DNA of 64,000 nt, taken from NCBI GenBank assembly GCA_051647245.1, contig JBOFDS010000012.1, positions 186,001 to 250,000 of the forward strand, in the 5' to 3' direction. Numbering within the stretch: the stretch's first letter is position 1; the number at the start of each line of letters is the position of its first letter. The translations under genes and the position numbers were made by a program. The notes beneath the pieces were generated by a model. That model searched no databases and was not told the origin of the DNA. It saw only the letters and a program-made list of their open reading frames with translations. This DNA comes from Brevinema_A sp051647245. Lineage in GTDB: Bacteria > Spirochaetota > Brevinematia > Brevinematales > Brevinemataceae. Below are positions 9,160-17,556 of the stretch, piece after piece.

Positions 9160-9813
9160 CTATTTATTTTTATTTTTTTCTTGTTTTTGCTTGAGATCTT
9201 CGTTGGTCATCCAAGCCTTGATATTTTTCTTATGTGCCACAATAATCAATACTGCAAGAACAAAAGAAGCGACTTGAAATTCTTGACTTGTATTAGGCAT
9301 AAAGAAAGACACAACAGGGAAACAAATCCCCGCCACTACAGAAGCACGTCCGATGATTTTCTTACCAAAAGTTAAGAAAACAAGCATGAAAATACCCAAT
9401 GTTGAAAGCATCACTGCTGGAGAAAGTACCATGATGATACCACCTGTCGTTGCAACCCCTTTACCGCCCTTAAAGCCCATCCATGGTGAAAACACATGCC
9501 CAAGCACAGCACTAAAGCCGATAAGAATCTGATAAAGCTCATAGGATGGAGTATTCACATCAAACAAACTACGAAATACAAAAATAGCAACCATTCCCTT
9601 TGCCATATCGAGGAGAGTGATAGGGAGCATACCCTTCCAAAATCCAAACTGTCTCCCAACATTGGTAGCACCAATATTTCCAGATCCAGTTTTACGGATA
9701 TCAACACCTCTCATCAATCCATAAATCACACCAAATGGAATACTACCACAGATAAATCCGAGCAAACATAAAATCAAGCCCATAGTGTTGATATTTGTTA
9801 ATATTTCTTGCAT
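9160..9813 (-). CDS. plsY: PlsY, acyl-phosphate:glycerol-3-phosphate acyltransferase
   Basis: Integral membrane enzyme that moves the acyl group from acyl-phosphate to glycerol-3-phosphate, the first step of phospholipid synthesis in the PlsX/PlsY route. Three conserved blocks are visible: GSIPFG near residue 24, 'GSGNIGATNVGR' near 43-54, and 'GHVFSPWMGFKGGKGVAT' near 105-122. Several hydrophobic helices and the 217-residue length fit the family. A lysine-rich cytoplasmic tail ends the protein. It lies 17 bases behind glyS in the same leftward operon. Confidence 0.96.
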   Translation of the reverse strand: MQEILTNINTMGLILCLLGFICGSIPFGVIYGLMRGVDIRKTGSGNIGATNVGRQFGFWKGMLPITLLDMAKGMVAIFVFRSLFDVNTPSYELYQILIGFSAVLGHVFSPWMGFKGGKGVATTGGIIMVLSPAVMLSTLGIFMLVFLTFGKKIIGRASVVAGICFPVVSFFMPNTSQEFQVASFVLAVLIIVAHKKNIKAWMTNEDLKQKQEKNKNK

Positions 9814-9830
9814 GTAAAACCTTCTATTAT

Positions 9831-11909
9831 TTATGATAATTTGCTGAAGTCAGCATATTTTTTGAGCAAATCACTAATTTTTGATAAGAGTGAAATGCGA
9901 ATTTGTTCTTTTTCGTCGCCTGTTTTTACCATAATTTGGTCAAAGAAAGAAGTAATAGGCCCTTCTAATTTCACAAGCTCAAGTAACGCCTCATCATGAG
10001 ATGCATTTTCACATTTTGATATTGTCTGAAGTAATTCTTGATGGAGAGTTTTTTCTGCATTTTCCAGTAACAATTCTTCTTTTAATTCTGATATAGCCGC
10101 GTCTTTAGTGATATTATTGATACGTTTTGCTAATTCGACAAGCACCCCAAAACGCTCTTTCTCTTGAAGACGAATTTTTTGAAGCGCTTCCACCTTCTGG
10201 ATATCCTCTAATAAGAAATCGATATTTGTTGCTAAAACAGCATTGATGGTGTCGGTTTGCATATCAGCAGATTTGAGCACACCTTCAAAACGTACTTTGA
10301 TAAATTCTTTGAGAAGTTTCGCCCATTCCTTAGCATCGATTGTAAGCATATCCTGATACAATGGCGCTAAATCACTTAACATCTCATTAACAGAGAAATT
10401 CTTCCAAGCAAACTGCTGAATCAAATGAATCAAGGCAATAGTCTGACGTCTGAGAGCATAAGGATCTTTGGAACCCGTTACCGTCTTACCGACAGCATAC
10501 AAGGTGAAAAGATTGTCCACACGATCAGCAAGCCCAACAATCGCTGACAATTCCTGCGTTGGGGTCAAATGTTCATCCTCAAAAACCATAGGATAGTAAT
10601 GTTCCTTGATCGCAAGACAAACATCAGTATGAGCATTCATTGCGTCTGCATAATAAGAACCAATAATCCCTTGCAATTCTGGGAATTCACCCACCATAAG
10701 TGAGGCAAGATCAGCCTTACAGAGAGATATAGCTTGAGCAAGATGATCGGAAGAAAGATTTGGAGAAAGTTTATTTTTGAAGTAGTCTGCAATTTTTTGC
10801 ATACGAGCAATCTTATCAGCAAGACTTCCTGCCCCATCCACGAAAGAGATAGACTTGAGGGAATCAGCATAGAAATTGAGACCTTTTTGAGTATCTTCAT
10901 CAAAGAAGAAACGTCCATCTGTAAAACGAGCTGTTAAGACCCTGTCATTCCCCGCGAGGATATTCTTACGTGTTATTTCATCATCGATAGAAATATTCGC
11001 TGTAATGATGTAATGAGGAAGTAGTTTTCCCTGTTGATCGATGATTGGGATGTATTTTTGGTGAACTTTCATCTCAGAGATAAGAACTTCTTTTGGTAAA
11101 GATAAGAAAGCCTGATCAAAATCCGCTAAAACAAGATGAGGAAATTCTGTCAATGATGCTAAGGTATTGAGCAAATCTTCATCGAGAAGTGCCTTGGCAC
11201 CAAGTTTTGAGATAATTGCATTGCTTTGATCTTGGATAGATTGTTTACGCTGATCAAAATCCGCCACACAAGCAATACTATCCATAGTTTTTTGATATTC
11301 TGAAGCTGTTTTCAAAGCCACAGGAGCACTAAATAACTGACGATGACCCTTAAGAATACGATCAGCTTGAATACCAAAAAAGCTCACAGGAAGAATTTGT
11401 TCATCGAGTAAAGCCGTAATTCCACGCACTGGACGAATAAATTCAAACACTTCATTATTGTGATTCCAACGCATTGGTTGAGGAAATTGGAAAGAATCAA
11501 CCAATTCTTTTAACAAAGCTGGAAGAATCTCTTGGATTGGAAGCCCAATTTCTGTTTTTTTGATGAAAATATAAGTTTGACCTTTGATCTCGCGTTCTTC
11601 AAGATCCTCTAAACTCACCCCATAAGAACTGAGAAATCCTGTCAATGCCTTGGTTGGATTTTTTTGCTCATCGTAAGCCGCTTTAAGGGAAGGGCCTTTT
11701 TGCTCGATCTCACGATCTTGACCTTTTTGAGGGAGTCCTTGAAGTAAAAATGCAAAGCGTCTTGGTGTAGCAAAATGCTGAATATGATCCACGCTTAAAC
11801 CGTATTTTGAGAGTAGTTCTGGTAATTTCGTCTGGATATGTTGAGAGGTTTTGAGGAGAATACCGTGAGGGACTTCTTCAAGTAGGATTTCAAATAAAAA
11901 ATGTGACAT
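9831..11909 (-). CDS. glyS: Glycyl-tRNA synthetase beta subunit
   Basis: Beta subunit of the heterotetrameric (alpha2beta2) glycyl-tRNA synthetase, which carries tRNA-binding domains and works with GlyQ. The 692-residue length and N-terminus 'LFEILLEEVPHGILL' (family: LLxEIGTEELP) fit. The block 'FQFPQPMRWNHNNEVFEFIR' and the HD-like 'ADRVDNLFTLYAVGKTVTGS' follow in the right order. GlyQ is normally the immediate upstream neighbour; here it lies at 63470 on the other strand. First gene of glyS-plsY-orf, with an AAGGAAG ribosome site before the ATG. Confidence 0.96.
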   Translation of the reverse strand: MSHFLFEILLEEVPHGILLKTSQHIQTKLPELLSKYGLSVDHIQHFATPRRFAFLLQGLPQKGQDREIEQKGPSLKAAYDEQKNPTKALTGFLSSYGVSLEDLEEREIKGQTYIFIKKTEIGLPIQEILPALLKELVDSFQFPQPMRWNHNNEVFEFIRPVRGITALLDEQILPVSFFGIQADRILKGHRQLFSAPVALKTASEYQKTMDSIACVADFDQRKQSIQDQSNAIISKLGAKALLDEDLLNTLASLTEFPHLVLADFDQAFLSLPKEVLISEMKVHQKYIPIIDQQGKLLPHYIITANISIDDEITRKNILAGNDRVLTARFTDGRFFFDEDTQKGLNFYADSLKSISFVDGAGSLADKIARMQKIADYFKNKLSPNLSSDHLAQAISLCKADLASLMVGEFPELQGIIGSYYADAMNAHTDVCLAIKEHYYPMVFEDEHLTPTQELSAIVGLADRVDNLFTLYAVGKTVTGSKDPYALRRQTIALIHLIQQFAWKNFSVNEMLSDLAPLYQDMLTIDAKEWAKLLKEFIKVRFEGVLKSADMQTDTINAVLATNIDFLLEDIQKVEALQKIRLQEKERFGVLVELAKRINNITKDAAISELKEELLLENAEKTLHQELLQTISKCENASHDEALLELVKLEGPITSFFDQIMVKTGDEKEQIRISLLSKISDLLKKYADFSKLS

Positions 11910-11942
11910 AAGACTTCCTTAATGCATTGATAAATATTGAAT

Positions 11943-11971
11943 ATTATACAGTAAAAACATTTTTTTTTCAA
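11943..11971 (-). promoter_or_regulatory. Promoter of glyS operon
   Basis: Reading leftward: TTGAAA, 17-base spacer, perfect TATAAT (plus-strand ATTATA at 11943-11948). It sits between the sbcDC terminator and the glyS start. Confidence 0.7.
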
Positions 11972-11983
11972 GTATTAAAACAC

Positions 11984-12015
11984 AAAATAGCCCCCTTGAT
12001 TTAGGAGGCTATTTT
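11984..12015 (-). terminator. Terminator of sbcDC fusion gene
   Basis: Nine-base stem (11984-11992 with 12007-12015), extended inward by three pairs after one mismatch, loop of six. It touches the stop codon of the SbcD-SbcC gene. Confidence 0.75.
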
Positions 12016-15000
12016 TATTCTATGATTTCAATTTTTGATCCATCAGTATCGGTACGAGTGATGTTTAGATAAATTTCGACTTCGTCCTTAATCGTAGGTA
12101 CATGAGAAATTAAGCCCACAAGACGATTTTCTTCTTGAGCGACCTTTCTTAGTGTTTCAAGCACGACGAGGAGGCTGTCATCATCCAAAGAACCAAAACC
12201 TTCATCAATAAAAAAGAATCGATGACCTGCACCACTTTCATCCGCCAAAGCTAGCGACAAGGCAAGCGACGCCTGAAAACGCTGACCTCCAGAAAGTGTA
12301 GAAATATCTCGATGATTTCCCCCTGATAACCGATCAATCAAAAAGATCTCAGATTTTTCAGGATCTGTTACAAGCTCAAATTGATTCTTGGTGAAGCGGA
12401 TAAAGCGATGATTCGCGGTGTAGCAAAGTTTTTTGAGGTACTTTTGAGCAACAAAGGAGACAAATTTGTCCCCTAAAAAGAGTTTTCTTAAGTTCTCAAG
12501 GTTGCTCTGTCTTAACTCTAAATCACGAGTGTTTTTTTCGAGCTCTATTTTTTTCTTCAAATCTTCTGTCATTTTTTCTAGTTGTTGAGAGGTCGATCCG
12601 AGTTTTTTTTGTCCACCTTCAATCAAATCCAATAAATGAGCCACTTCCTGTTCAAGCTGCTCTAGATAAACCTTATCAATATCTTTAGAAAGATCTTTTT
12701 TAAGGAGATCGTATTGACCGTTCAATCGCTGTAATTCGGCAAAATATTCCTGAATCTCATCCATCGCTTTGGAAGGATATTCACGGATAGATTCATATTT
12801 TTCTTTCGTGATATTGAGACGTGTGATTTCTGCTTTATTTTCGTTCTTGAGATCTTCTATTTCTGTCAAGATCTGCTCACAACGATCTTTGGAATTTTGG
12901 ATATTCCCTGTAAGGACAATCATCTTTTCATTGAGACTTTGCTTTTTTCTATCGAGATCCGCTTTTTCTCTTTCAAGCTCATCTAAACGACGAACAGAGG
13001 TAGTACGTTTTTGTTGACAGTCATTTTTTTCTGTAGAAAGTAAATTTTTCTCAGCCAATTTTTCTCTCAATTCACGATCCAATTCTTCACGATTTTGATA
13101 GTGAGCAAGAATATCTTTCATCTCAAGATCTAAGGAGCTAGCTTGAGCCAAATAATCTTGAAGCAAGGCTTTTGTGGTTTCAGCAGCACGAATTTTTTGA
13201 TCCAATTGCTTAATCTCATCCTCGAGGATTTTCAATTCTTGATCGTAATCACCTTCCTCGCAAGGATTTGGGTGCTCCATAGATCCACAAAGAGGACAAG
13301 GCTCATGCTCACGAAGGTAGGCACGAACAGACTGCATACTGTCGATCTTCTTCAGCTCCAACTCCCGACTTCGTAGATCTTGGATCTTTTGATTGTCGGT
13401 GGTAAGATCTTGGATTTGATCTTGAGAATCAGTGATTTTTTTGTTTAAATCAGATTTTTTGTCATTTAGTCTATCATAATCTGTAAGCTTTTGTTCAAGT
13501 CTAGGCAAGATCTCTGAGATATCCAACAATTTCTCCGTAACAAGATCCTCTTGTGTTTTGATTGTTTCGGCATTAGCTTTGGTATCTTGGATATTTTTGG
13601 TATTTGTCTCTTGCTGGAGAGTGATTGTTTTGATCTCGGTTTGAGCAGCGTCAAGATCCTCTTGAAATTGCGAAATTTTTTGATTTAAGTCCAAAGAATC
13701 ACGGGAGAGTGCATTGATCTTATCAGAATTTTTCACGATTGTTTCTATGTCATTTCTTTGTTTTGCCTGATCAAAAAGATCTTTTTCAGAAAGGAGCTTA
13801 TCCCTATCCTGAGAAATCTTCTCAAAGTCAGCTTGACGTTCTTGAAGATTTTTAAGATTATCGTATTCTGCCTGCTTCATTTGAAGAGTTTTCTTGTGGG
13901 AGCTGAGATCTTCTTCCAACGTTTTTTTCAAAGATTCAAACTCTTTCACTCCCTCTTCATTCACATCTTTCAATTCGATCAATCGACCAGAGATTCCCTC
14001 TATTTTTGTAGAAACATTTTTCAATAAAGGGTCCACGGAACTAGACAAATCAAATCTATGTAATTGGAAGAGATTTTTGAGAATCTTTGTTCTATCCGCA
14101 TTTCCAAGATTCAAAAAGCCATCGAAATCACGTTGTTGGAGAATGATCGTCTTACGAAAATCATCATAAGGAATGCCTAAAAGACGTTCTCCTATGGATT
14201 TATCGTCTTTATCGACATCCATGGGCTCCCATTCATCACCTTTTTTGATAAAAATCGTTCTATCCCACCCGACAGAATCAAATTCTTTTTTCTTACGTTT
14301 CGCAGTAATGAGAAAACGATATTCTTCCTTACCCTCTTCACCATAAATCTCAAATTCAAAGTCAATCTTCATCTCATCAGCAGTGAGATTCATCATCCCA
14401 TAAGCGGTAGAGAATTTACGTTTACCGGAGTTTGTACCGATTTCCCCAAGACGTTCAACTTTACCAAATAAAGCAAAAATCATCGCCTCGACAAGGGCTG
14501 ACTTCCCGCTCCCAGTAGCTCCAAAAACACCAAAAAAGTGTTTCCCATCAAATTGAGAAAAATCGATTTCTGTTTCTTCTTTATAAGAATAAAAACCCTT
14601 CATAGAGAGCTTTTTGGGATAGAAACCTTGTTTTTTAGGATCTTGATTTTGTTCACGTTCTTCGGAAAGCACCTCTCCAAAAACTTCCAACAAATCTTCA
14701 GGAGCTTGTTGTTTTTTTTGAAAAAAGTAGTACTCCTCAAAGAGTTCTTTAGGGTCTTCGCTTTGAGTGGATTGAGGAGAGAGCGTGGTATCGAGATCCG
14801 AGGCTACATTAGCATAAGATTCAATACGCAAAATACGAGGATGACTTTCACGCAGCTGTCTGTGTTCTTCAGCCGTAAAATATCTATCCCCCACCCAACG
14901 GAGAAGCACGTAGTTTTCTTGTTCTTGAGCTAGTTGAGTAAAAATATTATCAAAAGAATCAAAAGTGATTTCTTTGATGGTGCGACGGATAGAGAGCGGG

Positions 15001-15869
15001 ATGCGTTCTTCAGATTTTTTCTTAAGATCAAGCATCAGAACGCTTTTTTGATAACCCGTTTCTTTGACACTGTAAGGTAAAGGGCTCCCTGTATAAAAGG
15101 CTTTAATCCCACGTGCAGAATATAAAGAATAAGGCCTATGAATATGCCCCAAAATAACATAATCAATCCCATCAGGAACTGTCGCTAAAGAGGCAGATCC
15201 TATCGTTCCAAGGGTGGCACGCTCGGATTCGTCTTCTTCGAGTTCCTCTTGATAAAGGCCATCGGATGGTTCTGCTTGCACAAAATAGTGAGTCACCAAA
15301 ATATTCGTTACATCTTCGTCTTGAGAGAGGTTTTGTGCCCACATATCTTGGAGGATCTCCCAAGCTTTTTTATCCGTATCACCAGTACCGAGATCTTTTT
15401 TGAGGCGTTTAGCATTTGCATAAGGAGAAAGCAAAAATCTTATTCTTTTTTTACGTTTTTTGAAAAGAATCTCAATAACCCCTTCATCTTGATAAAGAAT
15501 AGTCCAAGGAGTATCTTCAGATTCAAGTTGAGGGATGTCTGTTGAATAACCGACAATCACCACCCCAACTTGAGAAGCAAATGCCTCTGAGCTAGAAAGA
15601 AAAACGGGATTATCATGATTCCCTGCAATGACAAGAACAAGACATTCCCCATTACGCGACAAAGCAGCAAGCGTCTTGATGAAGAGCTTACTCATTTCAG
15701 GAGTGGGATTTTGCGTATCAAAACAATCCCCCGCCACAAGCACCACATCAGGAGCCTGTTCATGTGAGAGAGTGATGAGCTGTTGCAGGATTTCTTTTTG
15801 TTCATCGAGTCGTGAAAACGCTTCTAATTTTTTACCAATATGCCAGTCGGCGGTACATAATATCTTCAT
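12015..15869 (-). CDS. SbcD-SbcC fusion: Mre11/Rad50-type nuclease-ATPase in one chain
   Basis: One 1284-residue reading frame carries both subunits of the SbcCD DNA-end nuclease. Residues 1 to about 405 are SbcD, a Mn-dependent phosphoesterase: D8/H10 in 'TADWH', 'AGDCFD' near 47, GNHD at 83-86, H194, 'GHIHR' at 241-245, then the capping domain and the usual SbcD tail. Residues about 415-1284 are SbcC: 'LSMKGFYSYKEETEIDF' start, Walker A GATGSGKS at 450-457, Q-loop near 578, long coiled coils, zinc hook CPLC at 858-861, signature LSGGQ at 1192-1196, and Walker B 'FFFIDEGFGSLD' at 1218-1229. Both halves look complete, with almost no linker. In most bacteria these are two adjacent genes. A six-A run at the joint (14631-14636) means an indel should be excluded. 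Confidence 0.92.
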   Translation of the reverse strand: MKILCTADWHIGKKLEAFSRLDEQKEILQQLITLSHEQAPDVVLVAGDCFDTQNPTPEMSKLFIKTLAALSRNGECLVLVIAGNHDNPVFLSSSEAFASQVGVVIVGYSTDIPQLESEDTPWTILYQDEGVIEILFKKRKKRIRFLLSPYANAKRLKKDLGTGDTDKKAWEILQDMWAQNLSQDEDVTNILVTHYFVQAEPSDGLYQEELEEDESERATLGTIGSASLATVPDGIDYVILGHIHRPYSLYSARGIKAFYTGSPLPYSVKETGYQKSVLMLDLKKKSEERIPLSIRRTIKEITFDSFDNIFTQLAQEQENYVLLRWVGDRYFTAEEHRQLRESHPRILRIESYANVASDLDTTLSPQSTQSEDPKELFEEYYFFQKKQQAPEDLLEVFGEVLSEEREQNQDPKKQGFYPKKLSMKGFYSYKEETEIDFSQFDGKHFFGVFGATGSGKSALVEAMIFALFGKVERLGEIGTNSGKRKFSTAYGMMNLTADEMKIDFEFEIYGEEGKEEYRFLITAKRKKKEFDSVGWDRTIFIKKGDEWEPMDVDKDDKSIGERLLGIPYDDFRKTIILQQRDFDGFLNLGNADRTKILKNLFQLHRFDLSSSVDPLLKNVSTKIEGISGRLIELKDVNEEGVKEFESLKKTLEEDLSSHKKTLQMKQAEYDNLKNLQERQADFEKISQDRDKLLSEKDLFDQAKQRNDIETIVKNSDKINALSRDSLDLNQKISQFQEDLDAAQTEIKTITLQQETNTKNIQDTKANAETIKTQEDLVTEKLLDISEILPRLEQKLTDYDRLNDKKSDLNKKITDSQDQIQDLTTDNQKIQDLRSRELELKKIDSMQSVRAYLREHEPCPLCGSMEHPNPCEEGDYDQELKILEDEIKQLDQKIRAAETTKALLQDYLAQASSLDLEMKDILAHYQNREELDRELREKLAEKNLLSTEKNDCQQKRTTSVRRLDELEREKADLDRKKQSLNEKMIVLTGNIQNSKDRCEQILTEIEDLKNENKAEITRLNITKEKYESIREYPSKAMDEIQEYFAELQRLNGQYDLLKKDLSKDIDKVYLEQLEQEVAHLLDLIEGGQKKLGSTSQQLEKMTEDLKKKIELEKNTRDLELRQSNLENLRKLFLGDKFVSFVAQKYLKKLCYTANHRFIRFTKNQFELVTDPEKSEIFLIDRLSGGNHRDISTLSGGQRFQASLALSLALADESGAGHRFFFIDEGFGSLDDDSLLVVLETLRKVAQEENRLVGLISHVPTIKDEVEIYLNITRTDTDGSKIEIIE

Positions 15870-15994
15870 ATTTTCTTCCTAAATTGCTAACATTCTGAGG
15901 TATTTAAATTATAGTATAAATTTGAAATAAATAAAAATTTTTGAGAGTCTTTTTTAAGGAAGAGAAATTTTTTGATATTTTTTATCAGAAAGTA

Positions 15995-16023
15995 TTGACT
16001 TTCTGCAATAATATTGTTATAAT
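15995..16023 (+). promoter_or_regulatory. Promoter of tRNA-Thr
   Basis: TTGACT at 15995-16000, 17-base spacer, perfect TATAAT at 16018-16023, 24 bases before the mature tRNA. Confidence 0.8.
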
Positions 16024-16047
16024 AGATAACAATATATTTTTATATTC

Positions 16048-16120
16048 GCCTCTTTAGCTCAGATGGTAGAGCATCTGATTTGTAATCAGAGGGTCGTGGG
16101 TTCAATTCCCACAGGGGGCT
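16048..16120 (+). tRNA. tRNA-Thr (anticodon UGU)
   Basis: Full cloverleaf: acceptor arms 16048-16054 and 16113-16119 (with G-U pairs), D arm from 16057, anticodon stem 16074-16078/16086-16090 with anticodon TGT at 16081-16083, T arm 16096-16112 with TTCAATT loop. Discriminator T at 16120. The 3' CCA is not encoded. Confidence 0.95.
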
Positions 16121-16141
16121 AGGAACTTAGGTTCTTTTAAC

Positions 16142-16176
16142 AAAAGCAAGTGTGGATAATTTCTATGCTTGCTTTT
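16142..16176 (+). terminator. Terminator after tRNA-Thr
   Basis: Nine-base stem (16142-16150 with 16168-16176) with a 17-base loop, ending in a T run. Confidence 0.65.
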
Positions 16177-16343
16177 TTTGTTTAAATTCCAAATGATAAT
16201 GATATTGTTTAACAATGATAGGTTCTTGTTGAAGATTAGTATCTTGAGAATATATCAATTTATTAGTATCTTTTTGTATAAACTTGCTTTTTAAATTATT
16301 TTATAATAAAATATGATGAAAAGAATCTCAAAAGGAGATCCCT

Positions 16344-16868
16344 ATGAAAAAAATTGCTTTATTAGTTTTTCTAAGCCCAGCTTTGCTTTTTTCGCAAGCT
16401 TCTTTTGAGGAAGATTGTTGTAATAAAGAGCTTTCATCTATGCCTCATCATATGAACAGCATGCCAAAACCTATCTCTAACAAAAATCGTCCACCACGTC
16501 ATATGAAATTTTTGAACGATGAATTGATGGTAGATATGAAGTTTGAAGATAGGGCGATGGAAGATAGAATGAGAGATCTCCAGCGTATGTATCGTGATGA
16601 AATGAGAGAAATCAAAAGATTAATCGAAGATCAAGAAGACAAAATTGAGCATCTTCTAAAACAAAAAGATGATGTTTCGTCAAATGATATCAAATCATTG
16701 ATCAATAGAATTTATGATCTTCACAAAAAAGAATACGAACTCAAAAAAACACATCACCTTGCTATGATGAGAGAAATGAACCGTTATTATATGTCTCTCG
16801 ACAAAAAAATGGATCAAAAAATCAAAGAATTAGAAGCTAATTCTGAACAAATTGTCAATGAATTTTAG
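16344..16868 (+). CDS. Exported Met/His-rich helical protein
   Basis: 174 residues with a classical signal peptide ('MKKIALLVFLSPALLFSQA'). The mature part is highly charged and helical, with many Met and His residues ('CCNKELSSMPHHMNSMPK', 'HHLAMMREMNRYYMSLDKKM'). Composition and helical hairpin pattern recall the Spy/CpxP-type periplasmic chaperones or metal-binding proteins, but the LTxxQ motif of that family is not evident. An AAAGGAG site precedes the ATG, and TATAAT lies at 16302-16307. It is a single gene between two tRNA genes. Periplasmic location is well supported; function is not. Confidence 0.7.
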   Translation: MKKIALLVFLSPALLFSQASFEEDCCNKELSSMPHHMNSMPKPISNKNRPPRHMKFLNDELMVDMKFEDRAMEDRMRDLQRMYRDEMREIKRLIEDQEDKIEHLLKQKDDVSSNDIKSLINRIYDLHKKEYELKKTHHLAMMREMNRYYMSLDKKMDQKIKELEANSEQIVNEF

Positions 16869-16886
16869 AAATTTTTCTAAAAACTC

Positions 16887-16915
16887 TTGACAAAAGATAA
16901 AAAATATATTAATAT
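16887..16915 (+). promoter_or_regulatory. Probable promoter of tRNA-Gly
   Basis: Perfect TTGACA at 16887-16892. The -10 is ambiguous in an AT-only stretch: TAATAT at 16910-16915 gives a 17-base spacer, while the better TATAAT at 16916-16921 gives 23. Confidence 0.5.
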
Positions 16916-16927
16916 TATAATACAAAT

Positions 16928-16998
16928 GCGGCTGTCGTATAGTGGTAATACCTTAGCCTTCCAAGCTAATGCGGGGAGTTCGATTCTCCCCAGCCGCT
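16928..16998 (+). tRNA. tRNA-Gly (anticodon UCC)
   Basis: Acceptor arms 16928-16934 and 16991-16997 pair fully. Anticodon loop CTTCCAA gives anticodon TCC at 16960-16962, with stem 16953-16957/16965-16969. T-loop TTCGATT. The CCA end is not encoded. Confidence 0.95.
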
Positions 16999-17003
16999 CA
17001 GAT

Positions 17004-17036
17004 AAAACTCCTAGAATTTCTCTAGGAGTTTTTTTT
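17004..17036 (+). terminator. Terminator after tRNA-Gly
   Basis: Perfect 12-base stem (17004-17015 with 17021-17032), five-base loop, followed by more Ts. Confidence 0.9.
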
Positions 17037-17091
17037 ATACCCTTATTTTATCAAAAAATATTGGCTTATTGTAAAATATCATATTTATTAC

Positions 17092-17120
17092 TTTACATAA
17101 TTGAATAAAAGTGCTAAAAT
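17092..17120 (+). promoter_or_regulatory. Promoter of yajC-secD-secF
   Basis: TTTACA at 17092-17097, 17-base spacer, TAAAAT at 17115-17120 with an extended TGC just before it. Confidence 0.6.
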
Positions 17121-17197
17121 AGAGATACTTCGTATTTTATACGTTGTATTTTCAAAGATGATATTTGAATAATTTATCATATCTAAGGAGTCTAACT

Positions 17198-17533
17198 ATG
17201 TTAGGATTGTTTTTTCAATTAGCACCTGCAGCTACAGCAGCTGCACCTGCGGGAGCACCAGCTGGTGGCGGTTTAGGATCATTTTTACCAATCATTTTGA
17301 TGGTTGTGTTCATGTATTTTATCGTATTTTTGCCTGACAGCCGTAGACGTAAAAAATTACAAAAACAGATTGATTCCCTCAAACAAGGTGATCGCGTAGT
17401 AACTGTTGGTAATATTGTTGGTAGCGTTGATTTTATCGGGGAAAAAACAGTCTACATCAAATCTCTTGATGCAAAGTTTGAAATTGCAAAATCAGGTATC
17501 GCTGCTGTTCTTGAAAATGGAAAAGTAGAATAA
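17198..17533 (+). CDS. yajC: YajC, Sec translocon accessory subunit
   Basis: Small single-pass inner-membrane partner of SecDF. An Ala/Pro/Gly-rich start is followed by one membrane helix ('LPIILMVVFMYFIVFL') and the conserved 'DSLKQGDRVVTVGNIVG' block. The chosen start at 17198 gives 111 residues and follows AAGGAG by seven bases; an in-frame ATG at 17165 lacks a ribosome site and adds an unlikely leader. It heads the yajC-secD-secF operon, 23 bases before secD. Confidence 0.95.
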   Translation: MLGLFFQLAPAATAAAPAGAPAGGGLGSFLPIILMVVFMYFIVFLPDSRRRKKLQKQIDSLKQGDRVVTVGNIVGSVDFIGEKTVYIKSLDAKFEIAKSGIAAVLENGKVE

Positions 17534-17556
17534 ATATCTCTAAAGGATACTAATCA

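Noticed and set aside
14601..14604. ATG at codon 423 as a separate sbcC start
   Set aside because: It would remove the first strand of the SbcC fold, whose family start 'KKLSMKGF' begins several residues earlier, and there is no stop upstream in frame.
16887..17108. ORF over tRNA-Gly
   Set aside because: It starts at the tRNA promoter and includes the tRNA and its terminator; no ribosome site.
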